From: Anthonomus grandis grandis | Lineage: Eukaryota > Arthropoda > Insecta > Coleoptera > Curculionidae | Assembly (NCBI RefSeq): GCF_022605725.1 | Contig: NC_065546.1 | Location: 45,690,227 to 45,754,226 of the forward strand | DNA length: 64,000 bases | Reading direction: 5' to 3' | Made by a program: the position numbers and the translations under genes | The notes under the pieces: model-generated | What the model saw: only the letters and a program-made list of their open reading frames with translations | Databases searched by the model: none | What the model was told of the DNA's origin: nothing | Shown: positions 11,086 to 24,600 of the stretch, in pieces | Layout of the letters: each line of letters opens with the position of its first letter | Numbering within the stretch: the first letter of the stretch is position 1

Positions 11086-14000
11086 AAACGAGGCTTGTCT
11101 CCTCTGGAGTGCACCGAGCCTGAATATTCACAAAGTCGACGGTCATATTTTAGCCTCGTATGGTGTCTATTATTTCACACCAGCATTCTCGCTGATTCGT
11201 TCTCATCTTGGTGGGATAGGACTAGATATTGGTAATGGTACAAAAACGAAAAGTATTGGAATATAAATATAAATCTTTCTGCGTTTCTAAAGAAAACGCA
11301 CATCTCTGCTGGGTTGCCACCGGTTATGTAATTTTATGGTTTTGCATCGGAAATTTTCTTTCTTTATGGTAATTTTTTTCTTTCAGTGATTGTAGTATAA
11401 AAACACGTTTTCTTTGAATAATTTATGTTAAGACTTTATTCCTAAAAAGCCAACGTTTCGGGGCTTAATTTGGGCTATATGTATAGATTAATAAAATGGG
11501 AATTTTGTGGTCGTCCAAAGGTATCCCTGCAACACACAGTCTTCTTCATGTTTTGAACACAAAGATGTTCATTCTCACAGGTTCTAAGAGAGTACATAGT
11601 AGGCAAGTAATATATTAGACTAAATTTAGAATTTTAAAAAATAAATTGAGTAATTTTTACAAAAATTATTTCTAGCTCCTTGTTGAACAACAAAGTTAAT
11701 GCTAAAACAAAAAATTTTATTTCCACCTCTTGACGTATTTTGGCGATTTGTGAATTTAATAATTACGCCGAACAGAAAAATGTATAGAACAAAAAATGGG
11801 TATTAGAAGGAACTATTAGACAAAAAACAATCCCATGAATTTTTGAAATTTGCAGACCTGTTTGGATGCCTGATTGATTTTACTAATAGTTTTCGAGTGA
11901 AACTGAGAAGTCGGATAAATCGAACATAATCTCAGAATCGTGTCAAATCACTGTTCTAATAGCACTTAAATGTTTTATACTGAACTACTATACTTTTATA
12001 GAAAATATATAAAAGAATAAAAACCCTTAAACGTTTTAGTTCCATCCATAATTTTGATCATCGTACTATCAATAGCCTAGTACTACTAGGAAACTATTTC
12101 ATTGGGTTTTAGTATTAATTTATATTATTTTGCGTTTAAATAATGTATGGTATTAAATGGTATCTAAATTGCTGGAAAACCTATATTCTATCAATGATTT
12201 TGCTGTAAACACTGTTTTAAGTTATGAACAGCAATTTTTTTTTTATTTTCACATATGACAACTATGAAAATCTATTTTCATCCTAAGAAGCATAATTTGT
12301 AAAAAGAAATATTGTTATTTTCGATGAAAGTTCTTTAATTATAATTTTAGGGACAATAAGTTCATTTGCATTTTATTAAGATGATAAAGTGAAAAGTCCT
12401 AAAATAGCAGTTAAGTTAATCGTTTGAATCAAAAAATACTGTTAGTAATGTTTGAAATCCTTATATTATATAAATTGCAGTTTAAAATTATGTGATACGA
12501 TTTATTTAATTTATTTACTTTTAGGATCTATTGTGTAAAGTTTTTTTCTGGTTCTCCGTTAGTTAGCTATTTGTTTTTAGGATGTTTAAACATATATTAT
12601 CATAGGGAGATTTAGTTTGGAAATTCCTGATTAATGTATTATACAGGGTGTTTTAGAAAGGCACTGACAAAATTGGTTTGTTCTTAAAACTTCTCATCTA
12701 TACGGATATCGGCGTCAAAGTTTAACTTTCGGTTTTTTAAACTAGGTTTCATAGAAGAATTTCAATAAAAGTTATTGCAATAAGGGTTTGTTGATACGAG
12801 TTATTTAAATTTGACCTTTATTTGTTTAAAATTTATAGTTGGCACACATAACATTTTTGTATGAACTTTTATATTAAACATTTTTATGTAAATTGACGAT
12901 GGGGATTTAGTGCTTTATATTCTGGGATTATTTCTGGAATAAAAATGTTTTAAAAATAATCATTTTGATAAATTTCGTTAAAAAAGCGAAACTACTTAAA
13001 TTTTTTAAAAAGTTATTAACGAAAATCAAAAAAAAACTTTGATATCCTGTATCTATTAAGTATGAATTTAACAAATTGGGGTCTGTCACAATTTTTTTTT
13101 TTTAAATTTTAACGCAAAGTATAACCTCTTAAGCACCTTTTTGAAACGTTCTGTCTATTTAAAATAATTTGGCTCTTGGTCTTCTTATTCTTGAAAATTT
13201 TATATGATTGTGATATCCAATCTTATCCTTTGCAATTGCAGTTCGCGATCATTGGATTGTATTTATATGGCTTAAAATTATGATTATTGAAATCCTAAAG
13301 GAATGACTTTCTCATTATCTTAAAAAGTTCTATCAAATTTTAAACAGAAACTCTTTTTCAGTATTGCCTACATCTTGATTGGCCTGAGGTGCAATAAAAG
13401 GAGGGAAACCGGAATCGTATAGCTTGCCATTCGCTCTAGTTTCGAAAATTGATCTATCAGGAGTTTCCAAATTTTATTTTATAAATTGGAAATATAAACA
13501 AGCTTGACATTTTTGTGTATAAAGCTTACTAGCCATTATATACAGGATGTGCTATAAAAACAGTTATAGAGCAAGAGTTCATTCAGTCTTGGTATATAGC
13601 TTAGGTGCTCTACGGCCCATATAGAACAGTCTGTATATTAACAATATATTTATATATTATCAACCTTCTTAAGTTTACACCAAATTGTATATAGTTGTAC
13701 ATAAAATTAGAATTAAGTGCAATGTTTAGATCTGCGTTTTAAAGATTGTAGCCGTTAATCGATAATGTTTACCGAATCTAAAATAGTTTGCTAATTGGGT
13801 ATAGCTTCTCAAATTTTTCGTAATAAATTATTATATGTTTTTTTTTACACGTATTGAATGGGCATTTTGGTTTTAAATTATTATTTTTTAGGGTTATTTA
13901 ACATTTAAAAGTATCTTAAGGGATAAACAAATTATACTTGAATACGGGATATAAGTGAATTCAACGATGGGGATTTATAATACCTTTAACTCTGGATGTG

Positions 14001-15375
14001 TTGGCTTATAGTTTTTATTTTTCTGGTCATTTATGGAAATTAAGGATTAGCTGGATGAATAAGATTTCACAATTACACAGTAATATATTTCTTAAAACTG
14101 CTTTTATTCGTCTGAGTAATATTTAAATTAAAGTATTTTAATAGATAAACTGATTCCAGTTTTTATTTTAAAAAAATTTGTTTAAATTTTCTAGAGATTT
14201 AGGTCCTGTTTTAACGAAAATGGGTAAATTACTTATTTTAAACAGGATAGGCTATTTTTTCACATTTGGATAGAAAGTGACTTTTTAAGATCAAATAATT
14301 TAAAATCAAAATATCCTAATTTCCATAGGCTCATTAACATAAGTTCCATATCCCAGCTGTATACTATAGTTATTTCTACTATTTTTTTTATTAGTGCCTA
14401 CCATAAGCATTTATACGATTAGGGTTGATATGTATGCGGATGTAGACTTAAGGTTTATAATAGTAATTCTTTAATATCATAAGGTTTAAATAATAAATAA
14501 ATGGATAAGCATAATTAAATGCAAATGATTGTTTTATTTATTATTAGTCCCATCGATTTGCTATCATAGTCATTTAAAAACTGGGAATCCGGACTCTAGA
14601 GGATCTTTTCACGATTTTAGGATTTTTTAAAATTTGTTTTTATATTATTTTTTATTTCTCAAAGAGACTTATATGTATAACAAGGAGAAACATTAAACTC
14701 CATGTCAAAGTCTCATAAATGCAGCATCTATTTGTTGAGTCGCGTTTCGCCTCGTGGCATCAACAGACTTAAATTATGAATATTAAAACTATGTAGTTAT
14801 GATTACACCTCAATTTACAGACACACTAGGAAACCACTTACGGTAATATGAAGGTAAAAATAAAAATATACAACGTCATATATTGAATACTGAACTTTGT
14901 TTTTTAAAACTTACACAGTAATATATTGAAAATGAGATTAGGTCTAGAATGAAAGACGTCGTTGACACAATTTAAGAATGGACTTCTTTTAGCCCTTGTA
15001 ATCTCAAGACTTTCCAGAAGGTGTAGTTTTTGCCTTGTCCACACTCATGAAAAACAGTTACATCATCCGGTAATGAAAAAATTGTGACCAGTTGACAAAA
15101 GATGATTTGCAAATGGCGACTTTGTTTCTTTAACATCATTTATTAAAGGACTTGCTGTTCTTTCACTCTAGTGGAAAATTCTCCCGGATTGACCACACTC
15201 ACACAACCCACCACTCACCACAATTTAAGGAGTACTTCAGATTTCAAAGCATGTCCGTTTGCAACTGCTTCCAAAATTTATAAGCTTTAAGTGCCAAATA
15301 CATGAACGAGCTTTTACTACAGCGGCGGAGAAAACTCAGACTATTTGGATTAAGGAAGAAATAAAAAAACCTTTC

Positions 15376-15407
15376 TAAGAAATTAACTACCTTTAGTTAA
15401 TTTCTTA
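15376..15407. repeat. Perfect 14-bp hairpin
   Basis: TAAGAAATTAACTA (15376-15389) is followed by a four-base CCTT loop and its exact reverse complement (15394-15407). No associated gene is visible. Confidence 0.85.
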
Positions 15408-16059
15408 TATTACTAGCTTCAGTTTCTTTATTCAACTCTAACCTCTTGGATATCTTTTTTAGAATTTTGTTCTTTAGGTTTAAGGACAAGGTTGATTCAT
15501 TTGGGTGTGAACCCTTGGAAAGGAGATTGAGTAAAAAATTTACATTCTTAAATCGACTAAGTTGACATAATAATTAAGACAAAATAATTTCCCTTTCGAC
15601 AGAAATTGGGTTGTAATTCACATTTTAATTTTCACACGAAAGATTTTACAAACTTGTCTGACATAATTTTGAACCAATGAAGACAATCTTTTAAATCAGA
15701 ACTTAAAATTTATTTTTTTGCTTAAAGTGAATTTAAATATTAGAGAAACCCAGCCTGCTGGGTTGAAGCTGAATATATTTTCCAAACTACAGATATTGCC
15801 AAAAAAAATATCCTTGAGCAAAAATGATTTGTTTTTCAAATTGAGTAGACAAATGAATTATTTCAATTATAATGTTAAACATTCAATATCTTTAAGGCTA
15901 AAATTTTACAACATGATCTCATTGTCACTAAGGCCGACAAATGATCTTGTCTCGTTGTTATTAGGATGGGCACGAATTTTCAAGCTTTTCTAAAGATTCT
16001 ACGACATTTTTTAACAAGATGAAAAATTTACAGTAGGTAAATTTTTGGAATTGGAATTT

Positions 16060-16720
16060 TTTAACGTTAGAACCCTATGAGTCCTAGAACTCCCAGAACA
16101 GGCAAACAGACCAGTGGTATATTTTGTGGATTCTTTTAGATTTAATGGAGTTTTGAGAGACGCAACGGTCTTTATTTTACGAAGAATTCCATCGTATTTG
16201 CTGATTTTTGCTAATATAATTTGAGTAGGTACCTACAGTCTTAAGTGTTCGGGTGGGATGCTTGTAAATAGGTTAGAAACATCGAAAGAGACCAGAAATG
16301 ATTTAGGAGATTTTAATTAAATTTTTGGTAAGTTCATATAAGTTCTTTATTGAGAATAGATTTGAGAAATTAATGAGTTAAGAAAGAGAGAGAAAATATT
16401 TAACGGGGAAGAGAGTTTTGAGGCCTGAGGATCGATTTAAGGAACTACTGGTTTCACAGAACAGGACAATTTGTTTGTGGATTTTAGGTAGTTAATAAAG
16501 AACTGGAGTAACTGGATTCATTGAAAGGAGTTTGTAAGGTGGAATAGAAAAATGATCAAAGGTAGCTGCAGAAGTTTTAAATCATCGTTTAAGGTGAAAA
16601 ATAAATCTACATAATCTAATCACTGACCGACTTTTTTGTAATATCCTGGTCTGGGCATAACTACTATGGAGTATCTTATCGGCTTTCTTTAGGATAGTTA
16701 TTTTGGTCGATTTCGACTTG
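16060..16720 (-). pseudogene. Decayed Penelope-like element reverse transcriptase
   Basis: Reading leftwards, several Penelope-like RT landmarks appear in the right order but in shifting frames: a KADK block near 16700 (family KADKGN), FFINYLKSTNKLSCSVKPVV near 16500-16445 (family IHKP...RPVVS), a KLSSP block near 16410, and VSFDVSNLFTSIPPEHLRL near 16297-16240 (catalytic motif A of the family). Smaller open pieces continue to about 16060. Multiple stops and frameshifts are present. The order of motifs and the VSFDVSNLFTSIP string make the assignment fairly secure. No GIY-YIG endonuclease portion or element ends could be found. Confidence 0.65.
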
Positions 16721-19700
16721 TAAGATCTTTACGATTTTGAGTTATTTCTTTTGAATTTAGAAGATTGTTAACCTTTAAAGAGATGTCGGCTCTAACTACA
16801 TCTGAGTTATGTAAGTTAGTTGACTTTATGACTCATTCATCTTGATAGACTCTTTCATAGTTTGTTCAGATACCGTTAGTCTATCTGTATGGCAATGTTG
16901 AATTAAAGTGGGCAGATTAACTCTTTTTCTAAAAAAAGATCTTATTTCATTAATATTAGATTTCTTATAAATACATGCAACACTCAAATATCAACAACTC
17001 GGTCTGGCGACACGGATCCGAAGATCTTAGGGTCGACTCCCATCAATTTTATAAATTTTTATTTTCCTTGTATTCAAATTAGTTTTTTCCCTAACACTTG
17101 GGTTTTAACAATTAAAAATGGGTTTCAATAAAATAAGGTTTAAATCATACAATGTTTTATTTCAATTTTACAATTTTGACAATTATTCAGCAAACAAAGT
17201 TCTTGTCAATTAAACAAGTGACTATCTACAAATAGCTAACGGTATTAGTCACCAGTTATTGTCGTAATAACACACTTAAGAGAACGAATCTAGATTCGAC
17301 CAAATAGACCAAGCGGTGAACCTGCTGTCAAAAAAATGTTTACAAAATGTACCAATTTCGACGTGTATTTTCGTCGAGATACACCTCGAATATAGTTCAC
17401 TCTGTACCTTTCAAATCAAGAATACAAATTTTAAAATGTTAAAAATCTTATAATAAAATATCATTCAGGACGATGACAGAGAAAAATATGTGAAATATAC
17501 AACCAATATATATTATGTTGTAACGATAACCAAGAATTACTCACAAAGTAATCTGCTTAAATATAAGACCTATCGTTTTATCACAAAGCTGTCGTTTTTT
17601 TTTTCTAAATATAATATGTCACGTTATACAAATTGTCGTCGGTTTGCAGCTTATTTGTGCAAAATTTACGAGACTATAATTTGAAGGTAAAGTCTTAAAA
17701 TAAGACTTATGTTATTTTTAAACGCCATTTCTTTTAATAAAAATTTGTTTGAGTAGAATCAAACGTTTTTAATAACAACAATAATTCAGTATCACTATAA
17801 TTTTTTTTAAATGTAAATATAGCTTAAGACTATTCAAAATATATACTTCGACTCTTGCTTTGCAAAACCAAACTTACTCAACTCAACAATCGTCAAAGAT
17901 TTGCAAGGAATACATGTAAAATAGTTAAAGTTAATAAGCAGTATCAGAAATTTAAAGAAATAAGTCAAAAATTGGCAACGTAGGCATATATACTCGGCAT
18001 GAAGAAGCTGTTCCAGAAAGTTGCCAAGTTTGTTAAACTTTTAAGTGATTTTAAATTTAAAGTTTTCTGGTGAGTTAGTAATTTTAACCCATTTTTTATT
18101 CAGTGCCAACAATGTTAAATAAAGAAAAAAGGTATATTATGTTGATTGCGGTAAATGATAAAACGATTACAGGTTCTGGGCCAACCTTTCCGGATTTTTT
18201 TTTATTATCGGATTGAAAAAAATGCGTTAATAAGCAACTTAGTTAATCTTGGGTGATTATTTTGATTTCAAGTGAAATAGAGGTTGAGCGATCGTCAAGT
18301 AACCATGGGATTTTGCAAGTTTAATTGTATATTTAATATACATAAGTTGATTTCGTATTACGCACAAGTAAATATTAAATATTACTACCAGTATAAATAA
18401 AATGATTCTCCAGCCAGTTTGCTTGAATTAATAAAGATTTCCTCATAAATGAACTATATATTTTGAAAGTTGTCCTTACAATAGTAAATCTGAGTGTCCA
18501 GATAGTCATAAGTGGTGATAATGGATGTCAAAATACACATTTTAAACCGAAGAAGTTGCAATAAACTATATTGAAATTAATTATTTTTTTGTTATACCTC
18601 TCAGTGGAGTTAATAGCAGTTTTCGAGACTATATTTGCAATTACATGGTTGTCGGAATGAATGCAACGCCCTTGGGCAAAAATTTATTTTATATTTTTCA
18701 TTTACATGATGACATTATATTTAGTCGACGTAACGCAGAATTTAGAATTGTAAAATACATATTTCATATTTAAAAAAATCTATCTTACTACTTAAATTAA
18801 TTACAGATTATAAAAAACATACAAATATACCTACAAACACAAAATACTATAAATAATACAAATCTACATTGTGATTAGAAAGACCAGGTGACACGATAAT
18901 TGCGTATATGCGTTTGTAAATCGTATTGCCCTTGTCTTCTTAATCTCGTGTGTAGATAATGTTAATATGTTAAGATAATGTTGATTAATGTGTAGATTTT
19001 ATATGTTTGGGTTTTATCTAATCTGCAATTCCACGACTCATATTACCCTCTTAGCTTTGTTCTATACAATTTGATGAATGTAGTTTTCCCTCACCACTTT
19101 CTTGTCGAAACGTCATCCAAGAAAGAAAGAGTACCAAGATTGAAGGTAAGTCACGAGACAATATCAGGAGTACCCGATAGTTTACCCAATGGCAGATATT
19201 TACTATAAAGATCTATGGGATCTAATAAGTTTAAATCCGTCGAAAAGTCTAATAGTAAACACTTGCTATTTGTGCCGAATGCTTGTCAACTTTTGTCAAA
19301 CGGGAGTGTGATGAAATTTCCTCTTCGATGAAAAGTTCTTATCAACACGTAACACAATCTATGTTTATTACATCTTACATCTTAAAATCAAGACCAACCC
19401 CTTACTGAGTTGGTCAACTAGAAAGGTGAACTAACAACGGTCACTTTGGTAGGGTCACCACAGAGATCCACACTCTGATAAGATTTTACTTGCAGCAGCG
19501 ATCCTACTCGAACTAACACATTAAGTTACTGCAAGGTTTCAATCCTCCTCATTTTATTAAATGCGAACTGCCAAGACTGAGTAGTCACGTCAGAAGAGCG
19601 TCACTTATTCAGAAGCGAAGGACACCAAACCGCAATCGATTACCATACAGCCCAGATCTTAACTAGCGACCAATGTCGACATGTGTGTCAACGGAGCCAA

Positions 19701-21696
19701 GTAACCTTTACTTCATGAGTTCAAGAGCTCTTAACGTCGATTCGTAACAGATGACGACGATTGATGAAGAAAAGCGGAATTATTTCACAGTTGAGTTTAT
19801 CAACCATCAGATCGATATGACAGTGGTTTAATAGTGAACCAGTTTGAGAATGCATTCTTCAGAGACACACATTAGTCGAGTAAACCAGTTAAATTAAATG
19901 CCAGTAAAAATGCCGTACAATTAGAAGCCGAGAGGGAACGACTCAAGCTGAAATGGCTTGGTATTGTATTATGGCTGCGATGAATACGCAAACGTCCCGC
20001 GTGATTGGCCAGCTGGGACGCCCCGATCTTTATCTGATGAAAAAATGCGAGGTTTTTCATGAATTACTACCCCCGATATTGTTTCTTTCAATAATTTTTT
20101 TTTTATTGGGATCGAATATACAATATATCTCAATACTGATACTATTGAAGATTCACTGTTTCAAAAACCAGTCAAAGATTTTTTGCGAGTAAGAAAATGT
20201 TTATATTAGCAGTCATTTTAAAGCGTTACCGCTCCAAAGTTTGCATATTTCCTTTTCAGATCATTAGAAACAAAAATTGAAAATCAAATGGAATCTAAGC
20301 AGCCGGAGCCACAACCAAAGACCAAATATTGATGAATACGTCAAACCTTTAGTTACCCCATATTGCAATAAAATTGAGAAACTTAAACCTTAGTTCCATC
20401 TTTCTTATGATTACATTCATGCCTACACATTGAGAAATAAATAACGGGCTTAACTTAATAAACAAAGGAACTTAAGAAGAAATAAATAAATGTCTCCATT
20501 TGAGATCGAGAGTAGCGTCATGCATGATCTTGTCGTGCCTACCACCAGCTTTATTAATTAAACGATAAGATAATCCTAATTTATAACTTTTGCAATACAT
20601 TCTAAAAGTTTAGCTTTTAGCAGTGATCTCACCACAATCCATAATCCTTTGACGCAGCAGGTGTGGGTGTATCACTTTTAGATTCTTAGACGTGCGATCT
20701 TTTATTTATGCGTTCTTATTTTTAATCTTTCTTTGCTTGATGGAATAATCGAATTCACAGTTATTTTATGGCAGGGCTTTAAAAGATAACGTTTTTCTGT
20801 CAAGGTAATCTTAAGTCTTGTGGGAATATTAAATGCGTGAGTATAGTGTGTGTCACTAAGTCAGTGATTTATGGCTCATTTGTACTGACAAAGATAACCT
20901 ATGTAATCTTCATGGTAAACTTGTGAGAGATCAATCATAATATATGGAACACATATTTCGCAGAACCTTAATTACACGTGTAAACAGCCAACCACTATAT
21001 ACCCTTACCTACTTTAAAATAATGAAAATGGTGCTTAATCCGATGGTAGAATGGCAAACTAAGCTATCGTATATTCTATTTGGTTTTGAGCTTAACTGAT
21101 TAAGCAAAAAAAGTACGCTAGGCAGAAAGAGTTTATAAACCAATAGGTATCTTACAATTCCGACATTCCGTTCAATATATTGGCAGTTTTTTAAGACTAT
21201 GTGCCGTATAGAAACTTTTTAGAATCCTAAGAATATTCTCATAAAAGTCGAAACGTCCACAACACATCTTTGCCCAAGAGCGTTTCAGCTTTGGCCTGGC
21301 CGACAGTCATTTAAGTACAAATCTCTAAAAATATATGGGATCAATGTGTATATCTGGACGTACTCTTATCGCCAGTCACTATACAATACCCTTTATTACA
21401 AAACCTATTATTTAAATACCTAAAATTAATATCATGATTTTCACCAACAGCCAGTGAAAATGTCACATTTCGATGATTTTTCACGAGCCTACGTTGGCAT
21501 TTTCACTGGGAAAACCTTACATTAAGCATTACATCATTATGGTAATAGATTAAACTTCAACAGAAAAAGAAAAGTCGTAAATAACTTACTGGTTATGTCC
21601 TTACTTAATAAGATCTTTAATCAGGTTCGCGGTTAAGAAATGGCGAGTCCTCTTTTATGTACAAATCATACCATTTCAATAAGACAGACCATAAAA
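16721..21696. other. Gene-free region downstream of DCP1, with a higher-GC block at 19060-20060
   Basis: No gene is supported. The block around 19060-20060 is less AT-rich than its flanks and may be an old, unrecognisable repeat or LTR fragment. The reverse strand has an AATAAA near 19360, but no protein motif is visible. A 12-bp inverted repeat (CCAGTGAAAATG / CATTTTCACTGG) lies at 21451-21462 and 21498-21509. Confidence 0.4.
21451..21509. repeat. Small inverted repeat
   Basis: CCAGTGAAAATG (21451-21462) and its exact reverse complement (21498-21509) enclose a 35-bp spacer. Function unknown. Confidence 0.7.
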
Positions 21697-24600
21697 CTAA
21701 AGATTCTTCGTCTTATTAACCTTTTCCAGAATCGAATTGGTGTACGCCTGATGGATCTGCTTAATAAAATCCGAATTGTTTTTCAACAGATAAATGAGCG
21801 CCTGCGCTAATTGTTTTTCTGTTAGCATCTCAACCGGTTCACCCGATTCGTCTGGAGATCCTTCGGAGGATTCTTTGATTGGATTCGGGGCGGTGAACAT
21901 CATTGGGGTCATCAGAAGGGGTTTCTGGGCGTTCTGCAGGAATTTCTGGAACGGAGAAGTGCCCATAAGGTCGGATGTGTCGTCCGTTGGGACCGACGAC
22001 GATTGGTTTTGCGAGACGTACGTCAGTGGCGGTGACGAGGCGACGTTTTGTTTCGGTGGTGAAATGTTCGATATACTTAGGCCGTTCAATTGAGGCTAAA
22101 AAAATTGTTTTATGGTCATTAAAAATGAAAATGGTAACGCTTATCTAACCCAAATAGATTAGATAATATAAATAATAAATCGCTAAATCCAAATGGAAAA
22201 TATAACTGCAAAAACTCTTTCAAAATATATTAAATATCCTATGCGCTATACAAATAAATTAATAATTGAAAAAGGTCAATGTCCAAACCATTTTAAGCAT
22301 GCCATGATTAAGTTCGGCTTGTAGATTTTTTGGATCAAAACAGTCTAATAAGTGAAACATTTAAATTAAAATCAAATCTATCGTCAAATTTAATTATGGA
22401 TGAAAGAGATCCACAGAGAATTATATTGTCAGGTTAATAGAAAAGATTTATTTGCAGGTTATATAATAAAAATATGGTATTGGTTGTTTCTTGGATCTAG
22501 AGGAAGCATTTGATGCAGTGTGCCATTTCCAACTTAAAAAAGGGGGCATGCAATTTTTGGTTCACGGAAAACTCGTAGTTTTCAGAGTTTCTCAAGGTTC
22601 AGTGTTGGGTCTTAAGATTATTTAATATATTTCGATACAAAATAATATTCTGATACTGCATTAGCTACTTTTTGTTTTAAACTCATGGAAAAAATAATTT
22701 TTTTTTAAGAATTTAAAATAGGATGCAATAAAAGTTTTAATTTTTAATCAAGTAATCATGGAAAAATAGTTTTCATTGCATTTTATGACTGAAATCTTTT
22801 ACACGCCTATTTAAAACGTTCAAATCAGTATTTTTGGAATTTACTTTATTTTTTTTAAATAGCACCTTATTGGAAACCACCACTTTTAAAATAAGTTTTT
22901 TTCCCCAATATTTTCATATGATAATTTTTTGAATCGGTTGATAAATAAGCTCATAAGAAGAAAAAAACTAAGTCACAGAACTAAACGCATTCAATTAATA
23001 AAAATCGCACAGAAAGCTTTGATTTTTTGATTAGGACTCTTTTCTTCAATTATATTTCAATTGAAAAAATACATGACATCTTGTCAAGCGCAATTAATAT
23101 TTGTTTTTTTTTTTAAATTGCCGCAGTGTTTTGAAAGAATTTTAGTGTTTACTAATATTTGATATGTTTGCTGACTGTATTTCTAAGAAACTGCATTTCA
23201 AAAGTGGTTCTTCCCAATAATGTGCTATTTTAAGAAAATGCCAAAAATACTGGTGTAGAAATAATAAATAGACATGTAAAAAATTCAAGTAATAAAATTC
23301 AATGAATGTTATTTTTCCGTTACTTTTATTATTACTTTTATTAAAAATTAAAATTTTCAACGCATTCATGGCACCCTATTTCAAAATTTAAAAAAGTATA
23401 TTTTTTCTATTATTATATAAAACAAAATGTAGCAAATGCGGTATTATTGTTCTCGGAATATAATTTTCTGCCGAAATACCTATTAATATACCAATTGTCC
23501 TATTTAAAGTAAAAAAGTTAGTATCGACATTGTCGTAAAATAGGAAAATCAAATATTATTTATTTTAGTACTTATGGAAACAGGCAACCACATAACTTAA
23601 TTAACGGGCACCAAAACTGGCGTCAAATACTTGATTCATTCTTAACCCGTAGCTACTACTGATGGGTCCTGAGGACCCATCCTATTTTTAAATAGGGTAT
23701 ATTTTTTAAGTTTCGCAACATTGGATACTCGCTGTCTCGGTATTCCTCCGCAATACCATACGCGTGATTTCGCCGGCATAGATTCATACTTCAGTATTCG
23801 TTCGTGTCGGCGAGGTTCGAAGGCAGTGTTTACTGGGTCCTGAGGACCCATCAGTAGTAAATACGCGACAAGTTAATAACTGCTTATTGGTTTGAAAGTA
23901 TCTGTTTCGTTGTTACTTTTTGCAAGGTATTTATCTATTTCACAAGAATAGGTACTAGTGGCCATAAGTTATAAGTTAATAGATATAAAATGTGTTTTTT
24001 TACTATCTTTCAGTAAATGCAACGCAATGCGTTAAGAAATATTTTAGAGTCTGAAGACTTTTGGGAAAGTATGGAAGACACAAACCAAATGGGCTCGAGC
24101 AAGAAAAGTGTATCCGTTGGTGTTCCAAACAGAGAAGCTGTGTTAGAGGAACTAGAAAGATTGGCTGAAGAGAGTGATGAGAATGAAGAGGACAATGAAA
24201 TACTGAGCGACCACAATTCCGAAACAGAGCAAGAAAACTCCGATTCGGAAGAAGAAGAGTTGCCCATCAGGAACAGTTGGTATGGGAAAGACAATACCAA
24301 ATGGTCAAAAACAGCAGGTATTAGAGGTAGGACCCCTGCTCATAATTTGGTTACTATCTTGCCTGGCCTTATTGGCCCTGCTCGTAATAATCCTCCATGT
24401 GAGCCTGTAGATGCTTGGAGTCTACTAATTTCTAATGAGATGATACAAAAGTTAGTTGATTTTACCAATTTGAAGATAACCTCCACCAGCGAAAACTATA
24501 AAAAGTCTAAAAGGTTTGCTCAGTCACAAACGAAATGTTGGCCTTCGTTTACTGAAAATACCAACATATGTGAAATCAAGGCGTTTTTTGGGTTGTTGTA

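Larger units (their letters stand above)
10553..16059. other. Gene-free AT-rich region
   Basis: No coding gene is supported. A TA-rich microsatellite lies at 11041-11085. At 11440-11475 the reverse strand carries CCGAAACGTTGGC, a string common near the ends of Penelope-like and some other insect repeats. At 12642 TATACAGGGTGTTTTAGAA resembles a mariner-type end, with no partner found. A perfect 14-bp hairpin with a CCTT loop lies at 15376-15407. Confidence 0.5.

Noticed and set aside
11090..11265. Open stretch between 11090 and 11265 as an exon
   Set aside because: Two frames are open by chance for about 60-70 codons, and neither has recognisable motifs or clear splice sites.
12642..12665. 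TATACAGGGTGTTTTAGAA as a second mariner-type element
   Set aside because: It resembles such ends, but no opposite end or transposase was found. The TATACAGGATG near 13540 is in direct orientation and differs.
16990..17035. tRNA-like or SINE B-box (GGGTCGACTCCC)
   Set aside because: The A-box and a foldable cloverleaf are missing; it is a weak match only.
19872..20192. Overlapping open frames on both strands as a gene
   Set aside because: There is no motif, no splice signal and no homologous neighbour. The block may be an old repeat.
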